Assembly (NCBI RefSeq): GCF_023701745.1
Contig: NZ_JAJOZB010000001.1
Location: 4,222,501-4,286,500 of the forward strand
Source: Streptomyces sp. RKAG293
GTDB lineage: Bacteria > Actinomycetota > Actinomycetes > Streptomycetales > Streptomycetaceae
Direction of reading: 5' to 3'
DNA length: 64,000 nucleotides
Shown here: positions 1 through 11,100 of the stretch, piece after piece
Layout of the letters: each line of letters begins with the position of its first letter
How positions within the stretch are numbered: position 1 is the stretch's first letter
Position numbers and translations under genes: made by a program
The notes under the pieces: model-generated
Told to the model about the DNA's origin: nothing
Databases searched by the model: none
Seen by the model: only the letters and a program-made list of their open reading frames with translations

Positions 1-924
1 TCCGACTACACCGAGCTGCGCCGGGAGCTGGAGACCCTCACCACCGAGGCGTTCCGGCCCGAGCTCTCCGAGATCGACCGGCTGTCCACCCTGGAGATCG
101 CCCGGACGATGAACGCCGAGGACGCCACCGTCCCGGCCGCGGTCGCCGCACAGCTGCCGGCCATCGCCGCGGCCATCGACGACATCGCCGAGCGGATGGC
201 GCGCGGCGGGCGGCTGCTCTACGCCGGGGCGGGCACCGCCGGCCGGCTCGGGGTGCTCGACGCCAGCGAGTGCCCGCCGACGTTCAACACCGAGCCGGGG
301 CAGGTCGCCGGCCTGATCGCGGGCGGCCCGGCCGCGATGGTCACCGCGGTGGAGGGCGCCGAGGACAGCAGGGCGCTGGCCGCCGCCGACCTGGACGCGC
401 TGGCGCTGGGCCCGGACGACACCGTCGTGGGCGTCTCGGCGTCCGGCCGCACCCCGTACGCCATCGGCGCCGTCGAGCACGCCCGCTCGCTGGGGGCGCT
501 CACCGTCGGGCTGTCCTGCAACGCGCACTCGGCGCTCGCGGCGGCCGCCGAGCACGGCATCGAGGTCGTCGTCGGCCCCGAGCTGCTCACCGGCTCGACC
601 CGGCTGAAGTCCGGCACGGCGCAGAAGCTCGTGCTGAACATGCTCTCGACGATCACGATGATCCGGCTCGGCAAGACGTACGGGAACCTGATGGTCGACG
701 TCCGGGCGTCGAACGAGAAGCTGCGGGCGCGGTCGCGCCGGATCGTCGCCCTGGCGACGGGGGCGCCGGACGCCACGATCGAGGCGGCGCTGGCCGCGGC
801 GGACGGCGAGGTCAAGCACGCCATCCTGGCGATCCTCGCCGATGTGGACGCGGCCACGGCGGCCCGGCTGCTCGCGAAGAGCAACGGCCATCTGCGCGCC
901 GCCCTGGAGTCGGCCGGCGCCTAG
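1..924 (+). CDS. murQ: N-acetylmuramic acid 6-phosphate etherase, 5' end outside window
   Basis: MurQ cleaves the lactyl ether of MurNAc-6-phosphate to give GlcNAc-6-phosphate and D-lactate in cytoplasmic cell-wall recycling. The reading frame is open from base 1, so the start lies upstream; 307 residues are visible, close to the full family length of about 300. The segment LSTLEIARTMNAED and the SIS-domain segments GAGTAGRLGVLDASECPPTF and GVSASGRTPYA are characteristic of the family. The gene converges on groEL2 and ends just before a strong shared hairpin. Its product feeds the GlcNAc-6-P pool used by nagA at 16.9 kb. Confidence 0.95.
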   Translation, partial: SDYTELRRELETLTTEAFRPELSEIDRLSTLEIARTMNAEDATVPAAVAAQLPAIAAAIDDIAERMARGGRLLYAGAGTAGRLGVLDASECPPTFNTEPGQVAGLIAGGPAAMVTAVEGAEDSRALAAADLDALALGPDDTVVGVSASGRTPYAIGAVEHARSLGALTVGLSCNAHSALAAAAEHGIEVVVGPELLTGSTRLKSGTAQKLVLNMLSTITMIRLGKTYGNLMVDVRASNEKLRARSRRIVALATGAPDATIEAALAAADGEVKHAILAILADVDAATAARLLAKSNGHLRAALESAGA

Positions 925-947
925 GGAGTGTCCCACCACGGAAACGC

Positions 948-985
948 CCGAGGGCGGCATCCCCAACTGGGGATGCCGCCCTCGG
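948..985. terminator. Bidirectional hairpin between murQ and groEL2
   Basis: A perfect 17-bp inverted repeat (948-964 with 969-985) encloses a 4-base AACT loop. It lies between two convergent stop codons, 24 bp after murQ and 42 bp after groEL2, so it can serve both genes. There is only a short T-rich tail (TCTTA), as is usual in high-GC actinomycetes. Confidence 0.9.
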
Positions 986-1026
986 TCTTACTACGGGTAC
1001 CGCTGACCGGAGTTCTGACCGGAAGG

Positions 1027-2685
<1,659 letters not shown>

Positions 2686-2774
2686 TCAGTGGACCGCGTG
2701 GCGCCCGCGACGGACGGCCTGCCGATCACCGGGCTCTTCCCGGCGCTCGATCGGGCCTCGCCGACCCGGTCCTT

Positions 2775-2801
2775 CTGTCACTCTCACTGTCAGAGTGCTA
2801 A
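2775..2801 (-). promoter_or_regulatory. CIRCE-like operator, degenerate copy (HrcA site)
   Basis: CTGTCACTC, nine bases, GAGTGCTAA. The right arm matches the CIRCE consensus (TTAGCACTC-N9-GAGTGCTAA) perfectly and the left arm matches in 6 of 9 positions. It lies downstream of the proposed groEL2 promoter, in its 5' leader. Confidence 0.7.
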
Positions 2802-2807
2802 CGCCAA

Positions 2808-2837
2808 TGATTAGCACTCGCCCTAGTCGAGTGCAAG
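2808..2837 (-). promoter_or_regulatory. groEL2 promoter overlapped by a CIRCE operator
   Basis: TTAGCACTC (2811-2819), nine bases, then GAGTGCAAG (2829-2837) is a CIRCE element with one perfect arm and one arm matching 7 of 9 bases. On the minus strand the same bases give a -35 TTGCAC (2831-2836), a 17-bp spacer and a -10 TAATCA (2808-2813). HrcA bound here would cover the promoter. The CIRCE call is firm; the exact -35/-10 assignment is my reading. Confidence 0.8.
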
Positions 2838-2919
2838 CGACTGTGGATAACTCGGGGTCCCGGAGGGGCGCCGCGCGCCTCCCCCGGAGCAGGCCGCGGC
2901 CCGGCCGCGGGCGGACGCA

Positions 2920-2957
2920 CGAAGGGCCCGCGCCCCTGTCGGGACACGGACCCTTCG
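2920..2957 (-). terminator. Hairpin downstream of the cold-shock gene
   Basis: CGAAGGGCCCG (2920-2930) pairs with CGGACCCTTCG (2947-2957), ten of eleven positions matching, 39 bp after the stop of the cold-shock gene on the minus strand. Confidence 0.7.
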
Positions 2958-2995
2958 GCGTGAGTGCGTAGCGCCGTCGGCGACGCTCCGGAGCT

Positions 2996-3199
2996 TCAGC
3001 CGGCCAGGCGGACCATGTCTGCCTGCGGCCCCTTCTGACCTTGCGAGATCTCGAACTCGACCCGCTGGCCTTCCTCGAGGGTGCGGTAGCCGTCCATCTG
3101 GATCGCGCTGTAGTGGACGAAAACATCCGCACCACCGTCGACCGCGATGAAGCCGTAGCCCTTCTCCGCGTTGAACCACTTGACGGTGCCCTGAGCCAT
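2996..3199 (-). CDS. Cold-shock domain protein, CspA family
   Basis: This 67-residue protein is a single OB-fold cold-shock domain that binds single-stranded RNA or DNA. Both RNP motifs are present: KGYGFIAV (RNP-1) and DVFVHYSAI (RNP-2). The start [17 protein letters not shown] and the length are standard for the family. A GGGGAG ribosome-binding site precedes the ATG. It is transcribed alone, with a hairpin after its stop and a roughly 340-bp leader/promoter region upstream. Streptomyces carry several such genes, so no specific paralogue name is given. Confidence 0.96.
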   Translation of the reverse strand: MAQGTVKWFNAEKGYGFIAVDGGADVFVHYSAIQMDGYRTLEEGQRVEFEISQGQKGPQADMVRLAG

Positions 3200-3542
3200 C
3201 CCTAACTCCCCTATTGCTGGCCCTATCGCGAATCCGCACTTCGCGGACCCGGGTCAGACCTCACCCCCGCCAAGGTCGGGGGCGTGCGCCGGAACGCGTC
3301 GACCGCGGCCGAATGTATCCGTACGGATGCCCTCTGCAACAGGTCAATCCGACGAGAATTCCAGGCACGACTGATCGGAAATACGGGGAGGAACAATAAG
3401 GATCCGGGGCAACTCGGACCGGACATACTTCGCCTACACGACAATCATCTCGCGAATTTGGCGATAAATCGTCGAGCCGCGTCAGGGGCCGGGCGGGAGT
3501 CCACCGCAACTGTACCTCGATTCAACTACCGCCCCCACCCAG
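3200..3542 (-). promoter_or_regulatory. Long upstream region of the cold-shock gene
   Basis: About 340 bases without a credible coding frame lie between the cold-shock gene and the cysO terminator. The stretch 3300-3480 has lower GC than its surroundings, as expected for a promoter and a long untranslated leader typical of cold-shock mRNAs. I could not assign specific boxes. Confidence 0.45.
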
Positions 3543-3573
3543 ATGCCCCGCCCACCACAGGTGGACGGGGCAT
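3543..3573 (-). terminator. Terminator of the thrC-cysO operon
   Basis: ATGCCCCGCCCACC (3543-3556), loop ACA, GGTGGACGGGGCAT (3560-3573): a 14-bp stem with one mismatch, 44 bp after the cysO stop. Confidence 0.85.
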
Positions 3574-3616
3574 GAGGCGGTGCATGAGTTCACGCGGGGC
3601 TGGGTAGGGACGGAGG

Positions 3617-3892
3617 TCAGCCTCCGGCTACCGCCGGAATGATCGAGACATTCGCGCCGTCCGGAACCGAGGTCTGCAGACCTTCGGAAAAGCGCACGTC
3701 GTCGTCATTCACATAGACGTTCACAAAGCGACGCAGCTTGCCCGTGTCGTCGAGAACGCGCGCCGAAATACCCGTGTGGTTCTTCTCCAGCGACTCAAGG
3801 ATCTCGGAGAGCGTCGAACCCTCGGCCGGGACTTCCGACTGGCCGCCGGTATAGGTGCGGAGAATGGTCGGAATACGAACAGAAGCACTCAT
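3617..3892 (-). CDS. MoaD/ThiS-family sulfur-carrier protein (CysO-like)
   Basis: This 91-residue ubiquitin-fold sulfur carrier ends in AVAGG. The exposed C-terminal Gly-Gly is the site that is adenylated and thiocarboxylated in CysO, MoaD and ThiS. The segment LRRFVNVYVNDDDVRFSEGL matches the CysO branch, which donates sulfur to O-phosphoserine in the mycobacterial CysM pathway. Its ATG overlaps the thrC stop by four bases (ATGA), so the two are translationally coupled. No molybdopterin or thiamine genes are nearby, which favours a role in amino-acid sulfur metabolism. The specific pathway is inferred. Confidence 0.85.
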   Translation of the reverse strand: MSASVRIPTILRTYTGGQSEVPAEGSTLSEILESLEKNHTGISARVLDDTGKLRRFVNVYVNDDDVRFSEGLQTSVPDGANVSIIPAVAGG

Positions 3893-5187
3893 GCGAGGCC
3901 AGCCTCTCGGAACGCGGCAAGGGTCGGGCGGATGACGGCGGTCGGGCCGGTGGTCGGAGCGACCGCGTCGAGGGTCTTCAGGCCGTCACCGGTGTTGAGG
4001 ACGACGGTCTCCAGGGCCGGGTCGAGCTGACCGGTCTCGATGAGCTTCTGCAGCACACCGACCGTCACCCCGCCCGCGGTCTCGGCGAAGATCCCCTCGG
4101 TCCTGGCCAGCAGCTTGATCGCGGCCACACACTGCTCGTCGGTGACGTCCTCGACCGCTCCGCCGGTGCGGCGGGCGATGTCGAGCACGTACGGGCCGTC
4201 GGCCGGGTTGCCGATCGCCAGCGACTTGGCGATGGTGTCCGGCTTCACCGGGCGCACCACATCGAGGCCGGCCTTGAAGGCCGCGGAGACCGGGGAGCAG
4301 CCCTCGGCCTGCGCACCGTAGATCTTGTAGGGCTTCTCCTCGACCAGCCCGAGCTTGATCAGCTCCTGCAGGCCCTTGTCGATCTTCGTGAGCTGCGATC
4401 CGGACGCGATGGGGATGACGATCTGGTCCGGCAGCCGCCAGCCGAGCTGCTCGCAGATCTCGTACGCCAGGGTCTTGGAGCCCTCGCCGTAGTACGGACG
4501 CAGATTGACGTTGACGAAGCCCCAGTCCTCGCCGATCGGGTCGCCGATCAGTTCGGAGCAGAACCGGTTCACATCGTCGTAGTTGCCCTCGATGCCGACC
4601 AGCTCGCCGCCGTACACCGCGGCCATGACGACCTTGCCGGCCTCCAGGTCGTGCGGGATGAACACACAGGAGCGGAACCCGGCACGGGCGGCGGCGGCGC
4701 CGACGGCACCCGCCAGGTTGCCCGTGGAGGAGCAGGAGAGCGTCGTGAGGCCGAAGGTGCGGGCGGCCTCCAGGGCGATGGCGACGACGCGGTCCTTGAA
4801 GGAGTGCGTCGGGTTGCCGGAGTCGTCCTTGACGTACAGGCCGCCGGTGACGCCCAGCTCGCGGGCCAGGTTGTCGGCCTTGACGAGCTTGGTCCAGCCC
4901 GGGTTCAGATTGGGCTTGTCGACCACGTCCGCCGGAACGGGCAGCAGCGGCGCGTAGCGCCAGATGTTCGCCGGGCCGGACTCGATCTGCTTGCGCAGCG
5001 CTTCCGGGTCACCGGTGGGGAGGTCGTAGGCCACTTCGAGCGGCCCGAAACACTCCTGGCACGCGAAGACCGGACCGAGCGGAACGCGTTCTCCGCACTC
5101 GCGGCAGGAGAGCGCTACGGCGGGTCCGAAAGCGGGTCCGGTGTCCGGGGTGGCTTCAGTGGTGTTGTCGATGGTCTGCACAGCCAT
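3889..5187 (-). CDS. thrC: Threonine synthase, PLP-dependent
   Basis: ThrC converts O-phosphohomoserine to threonine. The 432-residue protein begins with a zinc-ribbon-like segment (CRECGERVPLGPVFACQECF, two CxxC pairs), then the fold-type II PLP domain with the Schiff-base lysine in NPTHSFKDR and the phosphate-binding segment SCSSTGNLAGAVGA. I chose the ATG at 5187 (MAVQTIDNT), with AAAGGG ten bases upstream. An in-frame ATG at 5211 would add eight residues and lies inside the riboswitch P1 helix. The open frame continues to 5448, but that part is the riboswitch and leader, not protein. It is first in an operon with the sulfur-carrier gene. Confidence 0.95.
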   Translation of the reverse strand: MAVQTIDNTTEATPDTGPAFGPAVALSCRECGERVPLGPVFACQECFGPLEVAYDLPTGDPEALRKQIESGPANIWRYAPLLPVPADVVDKPNLNPGWTKLVKADNLARELGVTGGLYVKDDSGNPTHSFKDRVVAIALEAARTFGLTTLSCSSTGNLAGAVGAAAARAGFRSCVFIPHDLEAGKVVMAAVYGGELVGIEGNYDDVNRFCSELIGDPIGEDWGFVNVNLRPYYGEGSKTLAYEICEQLGWRLPDQIVIPIASGSQLTKIDKGLQELIKLGLVEEKPYKIYGAQAEGCSPVSAAFKAGLDVVRPVKPDTIAKSLAIGNPADGPYVLDIARRTGGAVEDVTDEQCVAAIKLLARTEGIFAETAGGVTVGVLQKLIETGQLDPALETVVLNTGDGLKTLDAVAPTTGPTAVIRPTLAAFREAGLA

Positions 5188-5206
5188 GACGGCGAGGCCC
5201 TTTCTC

Positions 5207-5344
5207 CTCATCTTCCCCGCGGCGACGATCGCCACGAGACGGAATTGGCACCTTCCCCACCTGGCCTCGCGTCGTCGACGACGAGATGTGGCGGGAGGGT
5301 TGCCGGGACTTCTGCGGGCCGTTCCCTCAGTCCCTCTGGATGAG
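5207..5344 (-). promoter_or_regulatory. SAM-I (S-box) riboswitch in the thrC leader
   Basis: Read on the minus strand, the leader holds the conserved SAM-I core in order: GAGGGAACGGCCC (5316-5328), CCCGGCAACC (5298-5307) and GGTGCCAATTCC (5241-5252). Stem P1 is closed by CTCATC (5339-5344) pairing with GATGAG (5207-5212). The 3' strand of P1 runs directly into the GGAGAAAGG region before the thrC start, and no separate terminator hairpin follows. This suggests SAM binding hides the ribosome-binding site, giving translational control. The class call rests on core motifs and P1; the mechanism is inferred. Confidence 0.93.
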
Positions 5345-5540
5345 CGCTGTGGCACCGGGCTCTCACCCGGGCATTTGTTTTCCGTGGTGACCCCCGGCAT
5401 GCGGTGGTCACTCGCGTTGTTCAAGACTGTAACCGACGAGCCGGACACTTGAGATAGTCGTCCGAACCGCGAGATGGGTCACGCGGGTCCCCACACGGGG
5501 TGGATTCCGCCCCCGACACACACATCAGGGAGTCAGGCAC

Positions 5541-6520
5541 GTGCTGCAAGAGGTGGAGCGCTGGCTCGATCGACGGTCCTGGTCCGCCGCCGACCGGCCC
5601 CTCGACCGGCTGCTCGCGGCCAAGCGTTCCGCGGGCGACCGGGGCACGGTGAGCGTGGTGCTGCCCGCCCTCGACGAGGAGGCCACGGTCGGTGCGATCG
5701 TCCGCACCATCCGCGACGAGCTCATGAGCGGTCCCGTGCCCCTGGTGGACGAGCTGATCGTGCTCGATTCAGGCTCCACGGACCGTACGGCGGAGGTCTC
5801 GGCGCGCGCCGGAGCCCGGGTCGTGCACCGCGACGAGATACTCCCCGACCTGCCCGCGGTGCCCGGCAAGGGCGAGGTGCTGTGGCGGTCACTGCTGGTG
5901 ACGAGCGGCGAGATCGTCTGCTTCATCGACGCCGACCTGCGCGACTTCGACGCCCGCTTCGTCTACGGAATCATCGGCCCCTCCTGACCGAGCCCGGCGT
6001 CCAGCTGGTCAAGGCGATGTACGACCGCCCGCTGGAGACCGGCGACACGATCGTGCCGGCCGGCGGCGGCCGCGTCACCGAGCTTGTCGCCCGCCCCCTG
6101 CTCAACCTCCACTGGCCCCTCCTCGCGGGCTTCGTCCAGCCCCTCGGCGGCGAGTACGCGGCCCGCCGCTCCCTGCTGGAGAGGCTGCCCTTCCCGGTCG
6201 GCTACGGCGTCGAGCTCGGCATGCTCATCGACGCCCTGAACACCGTCGGCCTCGACGCGCTGGCCCAGGTGGACGTCGGTGTCCGCCACCACCGCCACCA
6301 GGACGGCCAGGCCCTCGGCCGCATGGCCGCGACGATCTACCGCACCGCCCAGGTCCGCCTCGCCCGCGGCCAGCTCGTCCGCCCGGTCCTCACCCAGTTC
6401 GACCGGGGCCCGGACGGCGGCTTCGCCCCCCGCACCCACCAGGTGGCGGCCGAGGAACGCCCCCCGATGATCACCATCCCCGAATACACGACCCACCGCG
6501 AGGCACGCCGCACGGGCTGA
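5541..6520 (+). pseudogene. gpgS: Glucosyl-3-phosphoglycerate synthase broken by a one-base frameshift
   Basis: GpgS transfers glucose from a nucleotide sugar to 3-phosphoglycerate, the first step to glucosylglycerate, a compatible solute. The first part (GTG 5541, GGGAG eight bases upstream) shows the GT motifs VLPALDEEATVGAIV, DSGSTDRTAEV and the metal-binding DADLRDF. It stops at 5985-5987. The rest of the enzyme continues in the next forward frame from LLTEPGVQLVKAMYDRP to the end at 6520, including LVARPLLNLHWP and PVGYGVELG. One missing C in the run 5978-5981 explains the break: a fifth C would read GPLLTEPG. All domains are otherwise intact, so this is a recent mutation, a sequencing error or a slippage site. 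Confidence 0.9.
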
Positions 6521-6608
6521 ACCGCCGATGCCCCCTCCCGGAGGGCCCGGCCCCGCATCCACCCCCGCGGCGAAGCCGCCACCACGTTTGCGTCGCAGGA
6601 CACGTGGC

Positions 6609-6620
6609 TAGGCTGGCGGC
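6609..6620 (+). promoter_or_regulatory. -10 box of a leaderless otsA promoter
   Basis: TAGGCT (6609-6614) sits six bases before the otsA ATG and no ribosome-binding site is present. This is the usual layout of an actinobacterial leaderless transcript that starts at the A of ATG. Confidence 0.6.
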
Positions 6621-8048
6621 ATGGTCGCTCACCGCGCAGCCCCGATCCTCGTCGCCTCCAACCGCGGGCCCGTCTCGTACACCCTCGGAGAGAACGGCAC
6701 GCTGACCGCCAAGCGCGGCGGCGGCGGGCTGGTCTCCGGCCTCAGCGCGATCGGCCCCGACGCCGGCGCCGTCTGGGTGTGCGCCGCCATGAGCGAGGGC
6801 GACCGCGAAGCGGTCCGCCGCGGCGAGGGCGACGCGCAGACGCGCATGCTCGGCATCGAGCCGGACGTCTTCGCCGCCGCCTACAACTCCATCGCCAACT
6901 CCGTGCTGTGGTTCGTCCACCACCTGCTCTTCCAGACCCACCTGGAACCCCTCTTCGACGAGGACTTCCGGCAGGACTGGGCCTCCTACGAGACGTACAA
7001 CGCCGCCTTCGCGGACGCGCTCGCCGAGGAGGCCGCGGAGGGCGCCACCGTCCTCGTGCAGGACTACCACCTGTCGCTGGCCCCCGCGATGCTGCGCGAG
7101 CGCCGGCCCGACCTCCGCATCGGGCACTTCTCGCACACCCCGTGGGCGCCGCCGGACTACTACCGCCTGCTGCCCGACGACATCGGCGCGCAGCTCCTCA
7201 CCGGCATCCTCGGCGCCGACCGCGCCGCGTTCCTCACCCGGCGGTGGGCCGAGGCCTTCGCCGCCTGCTGCGCGGACGTGCTCGGCGCGGACGTCGGCCA
7301 GGACGCCGCCGGGGAGCTGACCGTCACCCACGAGGGCCGCACCACCCGGATCGGCGTGCACGGCCTCGGCGCCGACGCCGACTTCCTGCGGGAGCGCTCG
7401 CACCGGGACGACGTCGAGGAGCGGCTGGCCGCCCTGCGCTCCGACATCGGCCCCGGCCGCCGCACGATCGTCCGCGTCGACCGCACCGAGCTCTCCAAGA
7501 ACATCGTGCGCGGCTTCCTCGCGTACCGGCAGCTGCTCACCGAGCACCCGGAGTGGCGCGAGCGCGTCGTGCACATCGCCTTCGCCTACCCGTCGCGGCA
7601 CGATCTCGCGGTGTACCGCGAGTACACCGCCGAAGTGCAGCGCGTCGCCGACGAGATCAACGCGGACTTCGGCACGGCCGACTGGCAGCCGCTCCTCCTG
7701 CACGTCAAGGACGACTTCGCGCGCTCCCTGGCCGCGTACCGTCTGGCCGACGTGGCACTGGTGAACCCGATCCGCGACGGCATGAACCTCGTGGCGAAGG
7801 AGATCCCGGTCGTCTCCGACGACGGGGTCGTGCTGGTCCTCTCCCGCGAGGCGGGAGCGTTCGAGGAGCTCGGCGACGACTCCCTGGTCGTGAACCCGTA
7901 CGACCTGCGCTCCACGGCCCGCGCCCTGCACGACGCCCTCACGATGCCGAACGACGAGCGCGCCGAGCGAACGAAGCGCCTCGCGGCAGCGGCGACGGCA
8001 CTGCCGCCGGAGCAGTGGTTCCTGGCGCAACTGTCCGCGCTGGAGTAG
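6621..8048 (+). CDS. otsA: Alpha,alpha-trehalose-phosphate synthase (GT20)
   Basis: OtsA joins a nucleotide-activated glucose to glucose-6-phosphate to make trehalose-6-phosphate in the cytoplasm. The 475-residue protein has the GT20 landmarks: SNRGPVSY at the start, the glycine loop RGGGGLVSGL, VQDYHLSLAP, HFSHTPWAPP, the donor-site segment VDRTELSKNI, and NPIRDGMNLVAKE near the end. The ATG at 6621 lacks an SD but has a -10 box at leaderless distance. The phosphatase partner otsB lies 5 kb downstream on the other strand, separated by the Rhs toxin cassette. Confidence 0.96.
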   Translation: MVAHRAAPILVASNRGPVSYTLGENGTLTAKRGGGGLVSGLSAIGPDAGAVWVCAAMSEGDREAVRRGEGDAQTRMLGIEPDVFAAAYNSIANSVLWFVHHLLFQTHLEPLFDEDFRQDWASYETYNAAFADALAEEAAEGATVLVQDYHLSLAPAMLRERRPDLRIGHFSHTPWAPPDYYRLLPDDIGAQLLTGILGADRAAFLTRRWAEAFAACCADVLGADVGQDAAGELTVTHEGRTTRIGVHGLGADADFLRERSHRDDVEERLAALRSDIGPGRRTIVRVDRTELSKNIVRGFLAYRQLLTEHPEWRERVVHIAFAYPSRHDLAVYREYTAEVQRVADEINADFGTADWQPLLLHVKDDFARSLAAYRLADVALVNPIRDGMNLVAKEIPVVSDDGVVLVLSREAGAFEELGDDSLVVNPYDLRSTARALHDALTMPNDERAERTKRLAAAATALPPEQWFLAQLSALE

Positions 8049-8161
8049 GCCGGATCCGGACGGCGGCGTAACAGAGCGTCGACAACTTTCCTCCCCCAGG
8101 TCGCCCCGCGTTTCCAGAATGCAAGAATCGAAGCGGAGTTGACCACACACGGGGGAGAAGC

Positions 8162-11100
8162 GTGGCGAATCGTCCGACGGATTGGCATGTGCTGGATCTG
8201 GACCGGGATCCGGTGCCGGGTGATCCGTTCGAGGTGAAGGAACTCGCCCGCAAGCTGGGCGACTTCGCCGACGATGTCTCGTCGGCGCTGCGGTCGGTCA
8301 AGGGCCTGAGCGGCAACAACGCGGTCCAGGACTGGGCCGGGCTGGCGGGGGACGCCTACCGGGAGCAGTTCGGGGATCTGCCGGGCGAGTTGACCAAGCT
8401 GGAGAAGTCCTACCGGCTGGCGTCCGGGGCGTTGGAGACGTACTGGCCGAAGCTGGAGACCGCGCAGGCCGACGCCGACCGCGCGCTGGCCCAGGGCCGT
8501 ACCGCCCGGCAGGACCTGGACGCCGCCAAGACCACCCAGGGCACCGCGAACGACTGGGTCAAACGCGCCGGGGACAAGTCCAAGGAGTACCAGGCCGACC
8601 CGAAGCCGGGCGTGGAGCCGCCGTCCGCCGATGAGGTCCGCACCGCCACCCGCAACGCGTTGGACGCCTCGAACGCGCAGAAGTCCGCCAACACCGCCGT
8701 CCACGACGCCCAGCAACGCCTGGACGCGGCGAAGGAGCTCGCCGCTCAGGCGGCCCATTTGCGGGACACCGCCGCGTCGACCGCGGAGCACGCCCTGCAC
8801 GAGGCGTCGGACGCGGGCATCAAGAACAAGCACTGGTGGGAGAAGGCGGTCGACTGGGTCGCCGACCACTGGGACGACATCGTCGCCGTCTGCAAGGTCA
8901 TCGTCGCCGTCCTCGGCATCGTCGTCATGATCATCGGCGGCCCGCTGGCCTGGATCGTGCTGGCCGCCGCCCTCGTCGTCCTCGCCGACACCCTCGTCAA
9001 ATACGCGCAAGGCAAGGCATCGCTCTGGGATGTGGCGTTCGCCGCCCTGGACTGCATCCCGATGTTCAAGGGCCTCACCACCGCCGGCGGCCTGCTCAAG
9101 ATGGCCAAGAGCCTGCCGAAGCTGATGAAGGGCATGGGCAGTCACCTCGGCGACCTCGCCGGCGCCTTCCGGAAGGGCTTGTCAGGACTCCGCAAGGAGG
9201 GGAAGGCCCTCGACGGCAAGCCGTGCGAACTCGACCCGATCGATGTCGCCACTGGCGACGTTCTGCTGGTCCAGGCGGATGTGTCCCTGCCAGGCGTGCT
9301 GCCGTTCCTGCTGAAACGCGTGCACGTGTCGTCCTATCGCGCGGGTCGGCGGTTCGGAGCGTCCTGGGCTTCAACCGTCGATCAGCGGTTGGTGATCGAC
9401 GACCAGGGAGTGATCTTCCACGCCGAAGACGGGTCGACCCTGTACTACCCGGTCCCGGTGTCCAACGGCATGACCCTGCCCGTCGTGGGACCGCAGTGGC
9501 CGCTGGCCTGGGACGGCACGCCTGGCGGCCCGATCACCATCACGGACATCGCGGCCGGTCACATACTGCACTTCGATCCGTCCGGGCCGAAGCTGCCCCC
9601 GACAGATCCACAGACCATGGAGCTACCGCTCCGGACTCTGACGGATCGCAATGGCAACCGCATCGACTTCGACCACGCCGACGACGGCTCACTCGCCGAG
9701 ATCCGGCACAGCGCGGGCTACCGGGTTCAGGTCGAGACGACGAACAGCCGCATCACGGAACTTCGCCTGCTGGGCGGTTCGGACAGGCCCGTTCTTCAGC
9801 GCTTCGCGTACGACGACGCGGGCCGTCTCATCAAGGCGTACGGCGCGACGGGACATCCACTCGTCTTCTCCTACGATGCCGAAGGCCGGATCACCGGCTG
9901 GACCGACCGGAGCGACACCGCCTACACGTATTCCTACGATGACCAGGGCAGGTGCGTCCGCGCCGAGGGCTCCGGCGGGTTTCTGTCCGGCTCGCTGGCC
10001 TATGACGATGAGACGCGCACTACTCGTGTGACGGACTCACTCGGCCACGCGAAGACGTTCACGATGAACGAGGCGTATCAACTCGTCTCGGAGACCGACT
10101 CGCTGGGCAATCTCACGCTGCGTTCCTGGGACAGCCAGGACAGGTTGCTGTCGCTCACCGACCCACTCGGCCGCACGACGCTTTACGAGTACGACTCCGC
10201 CGGCAATCCGGTCACGGTCACCCGTCCGGACGGAGCGACCGCCACCACGCAGTACAACGACCTGGGGCTTCCGGTCCGCGTCAAGGACTTCGATGGTTCC
10301 TGTTGGGAGCGCGGTTACGACGAGCGGGGCAACCTGCTGACCGTCACGGACCCCGTTCGCGCCACGACCACGTACGGCCGCAATGATCAAGGGCATCTGA
10401 TATCGGTCACGGACGCGCTCGGATCCACGGCGTACATCGACACGGACCATGCCGGGCTGCCGGTGGCGGTCACCGACGCGCTGGGCGCCGTGACCCGGTA
10501 TCAGCGCGATCCTGACGGCCGGATCGCTCGCGTCACCGACGCGGGAGGTGCGTCCACAGTCCTGGAGTGGGGAGACGAGGGCCGGCCTCGGCGCCGGGTG
10601 CTGCCGGACGGCAGCGCCGAGCACTGGGAGTACAACGACGAGGGCAACCTGGTTGCCCATACTGATACGACAGGCAGCACCACCCGGTACGAGATCGGTC
10701 ACTTCGGCCTGGTCCGCGCGCGCACCGAACCGGACGGTTCCCGACTGGAGTTCAGCTATGACACGGAGCTGCGGCTTACAGAGGTCGTCAACGCGCAAGG
10801 CTTGACCTGGTCTTACACCCATGACGAAGCGGGCCGCGTCATTCGCGAAACCGACTTCAACACCAGGACACTGGACTATCTGTACGACGCGTCGGGCAGG
10901 CTCGTCCGGCGTTCCCCGGACACCGGTCCGCCCACTCTCTACGGACGGGATGAACTCGGCCGGATCGTCGACCGGCGCACGGGTGACTCCATCACCGTGT
11001 TCGAGCGCGACGCGCTCGGCCGGATCGTACGCACCACCAATTCCGACGCGGAACTCGCCTTCGAACTGGACCCAGCCGGACGCGTCCTCAGTGAATCCTG

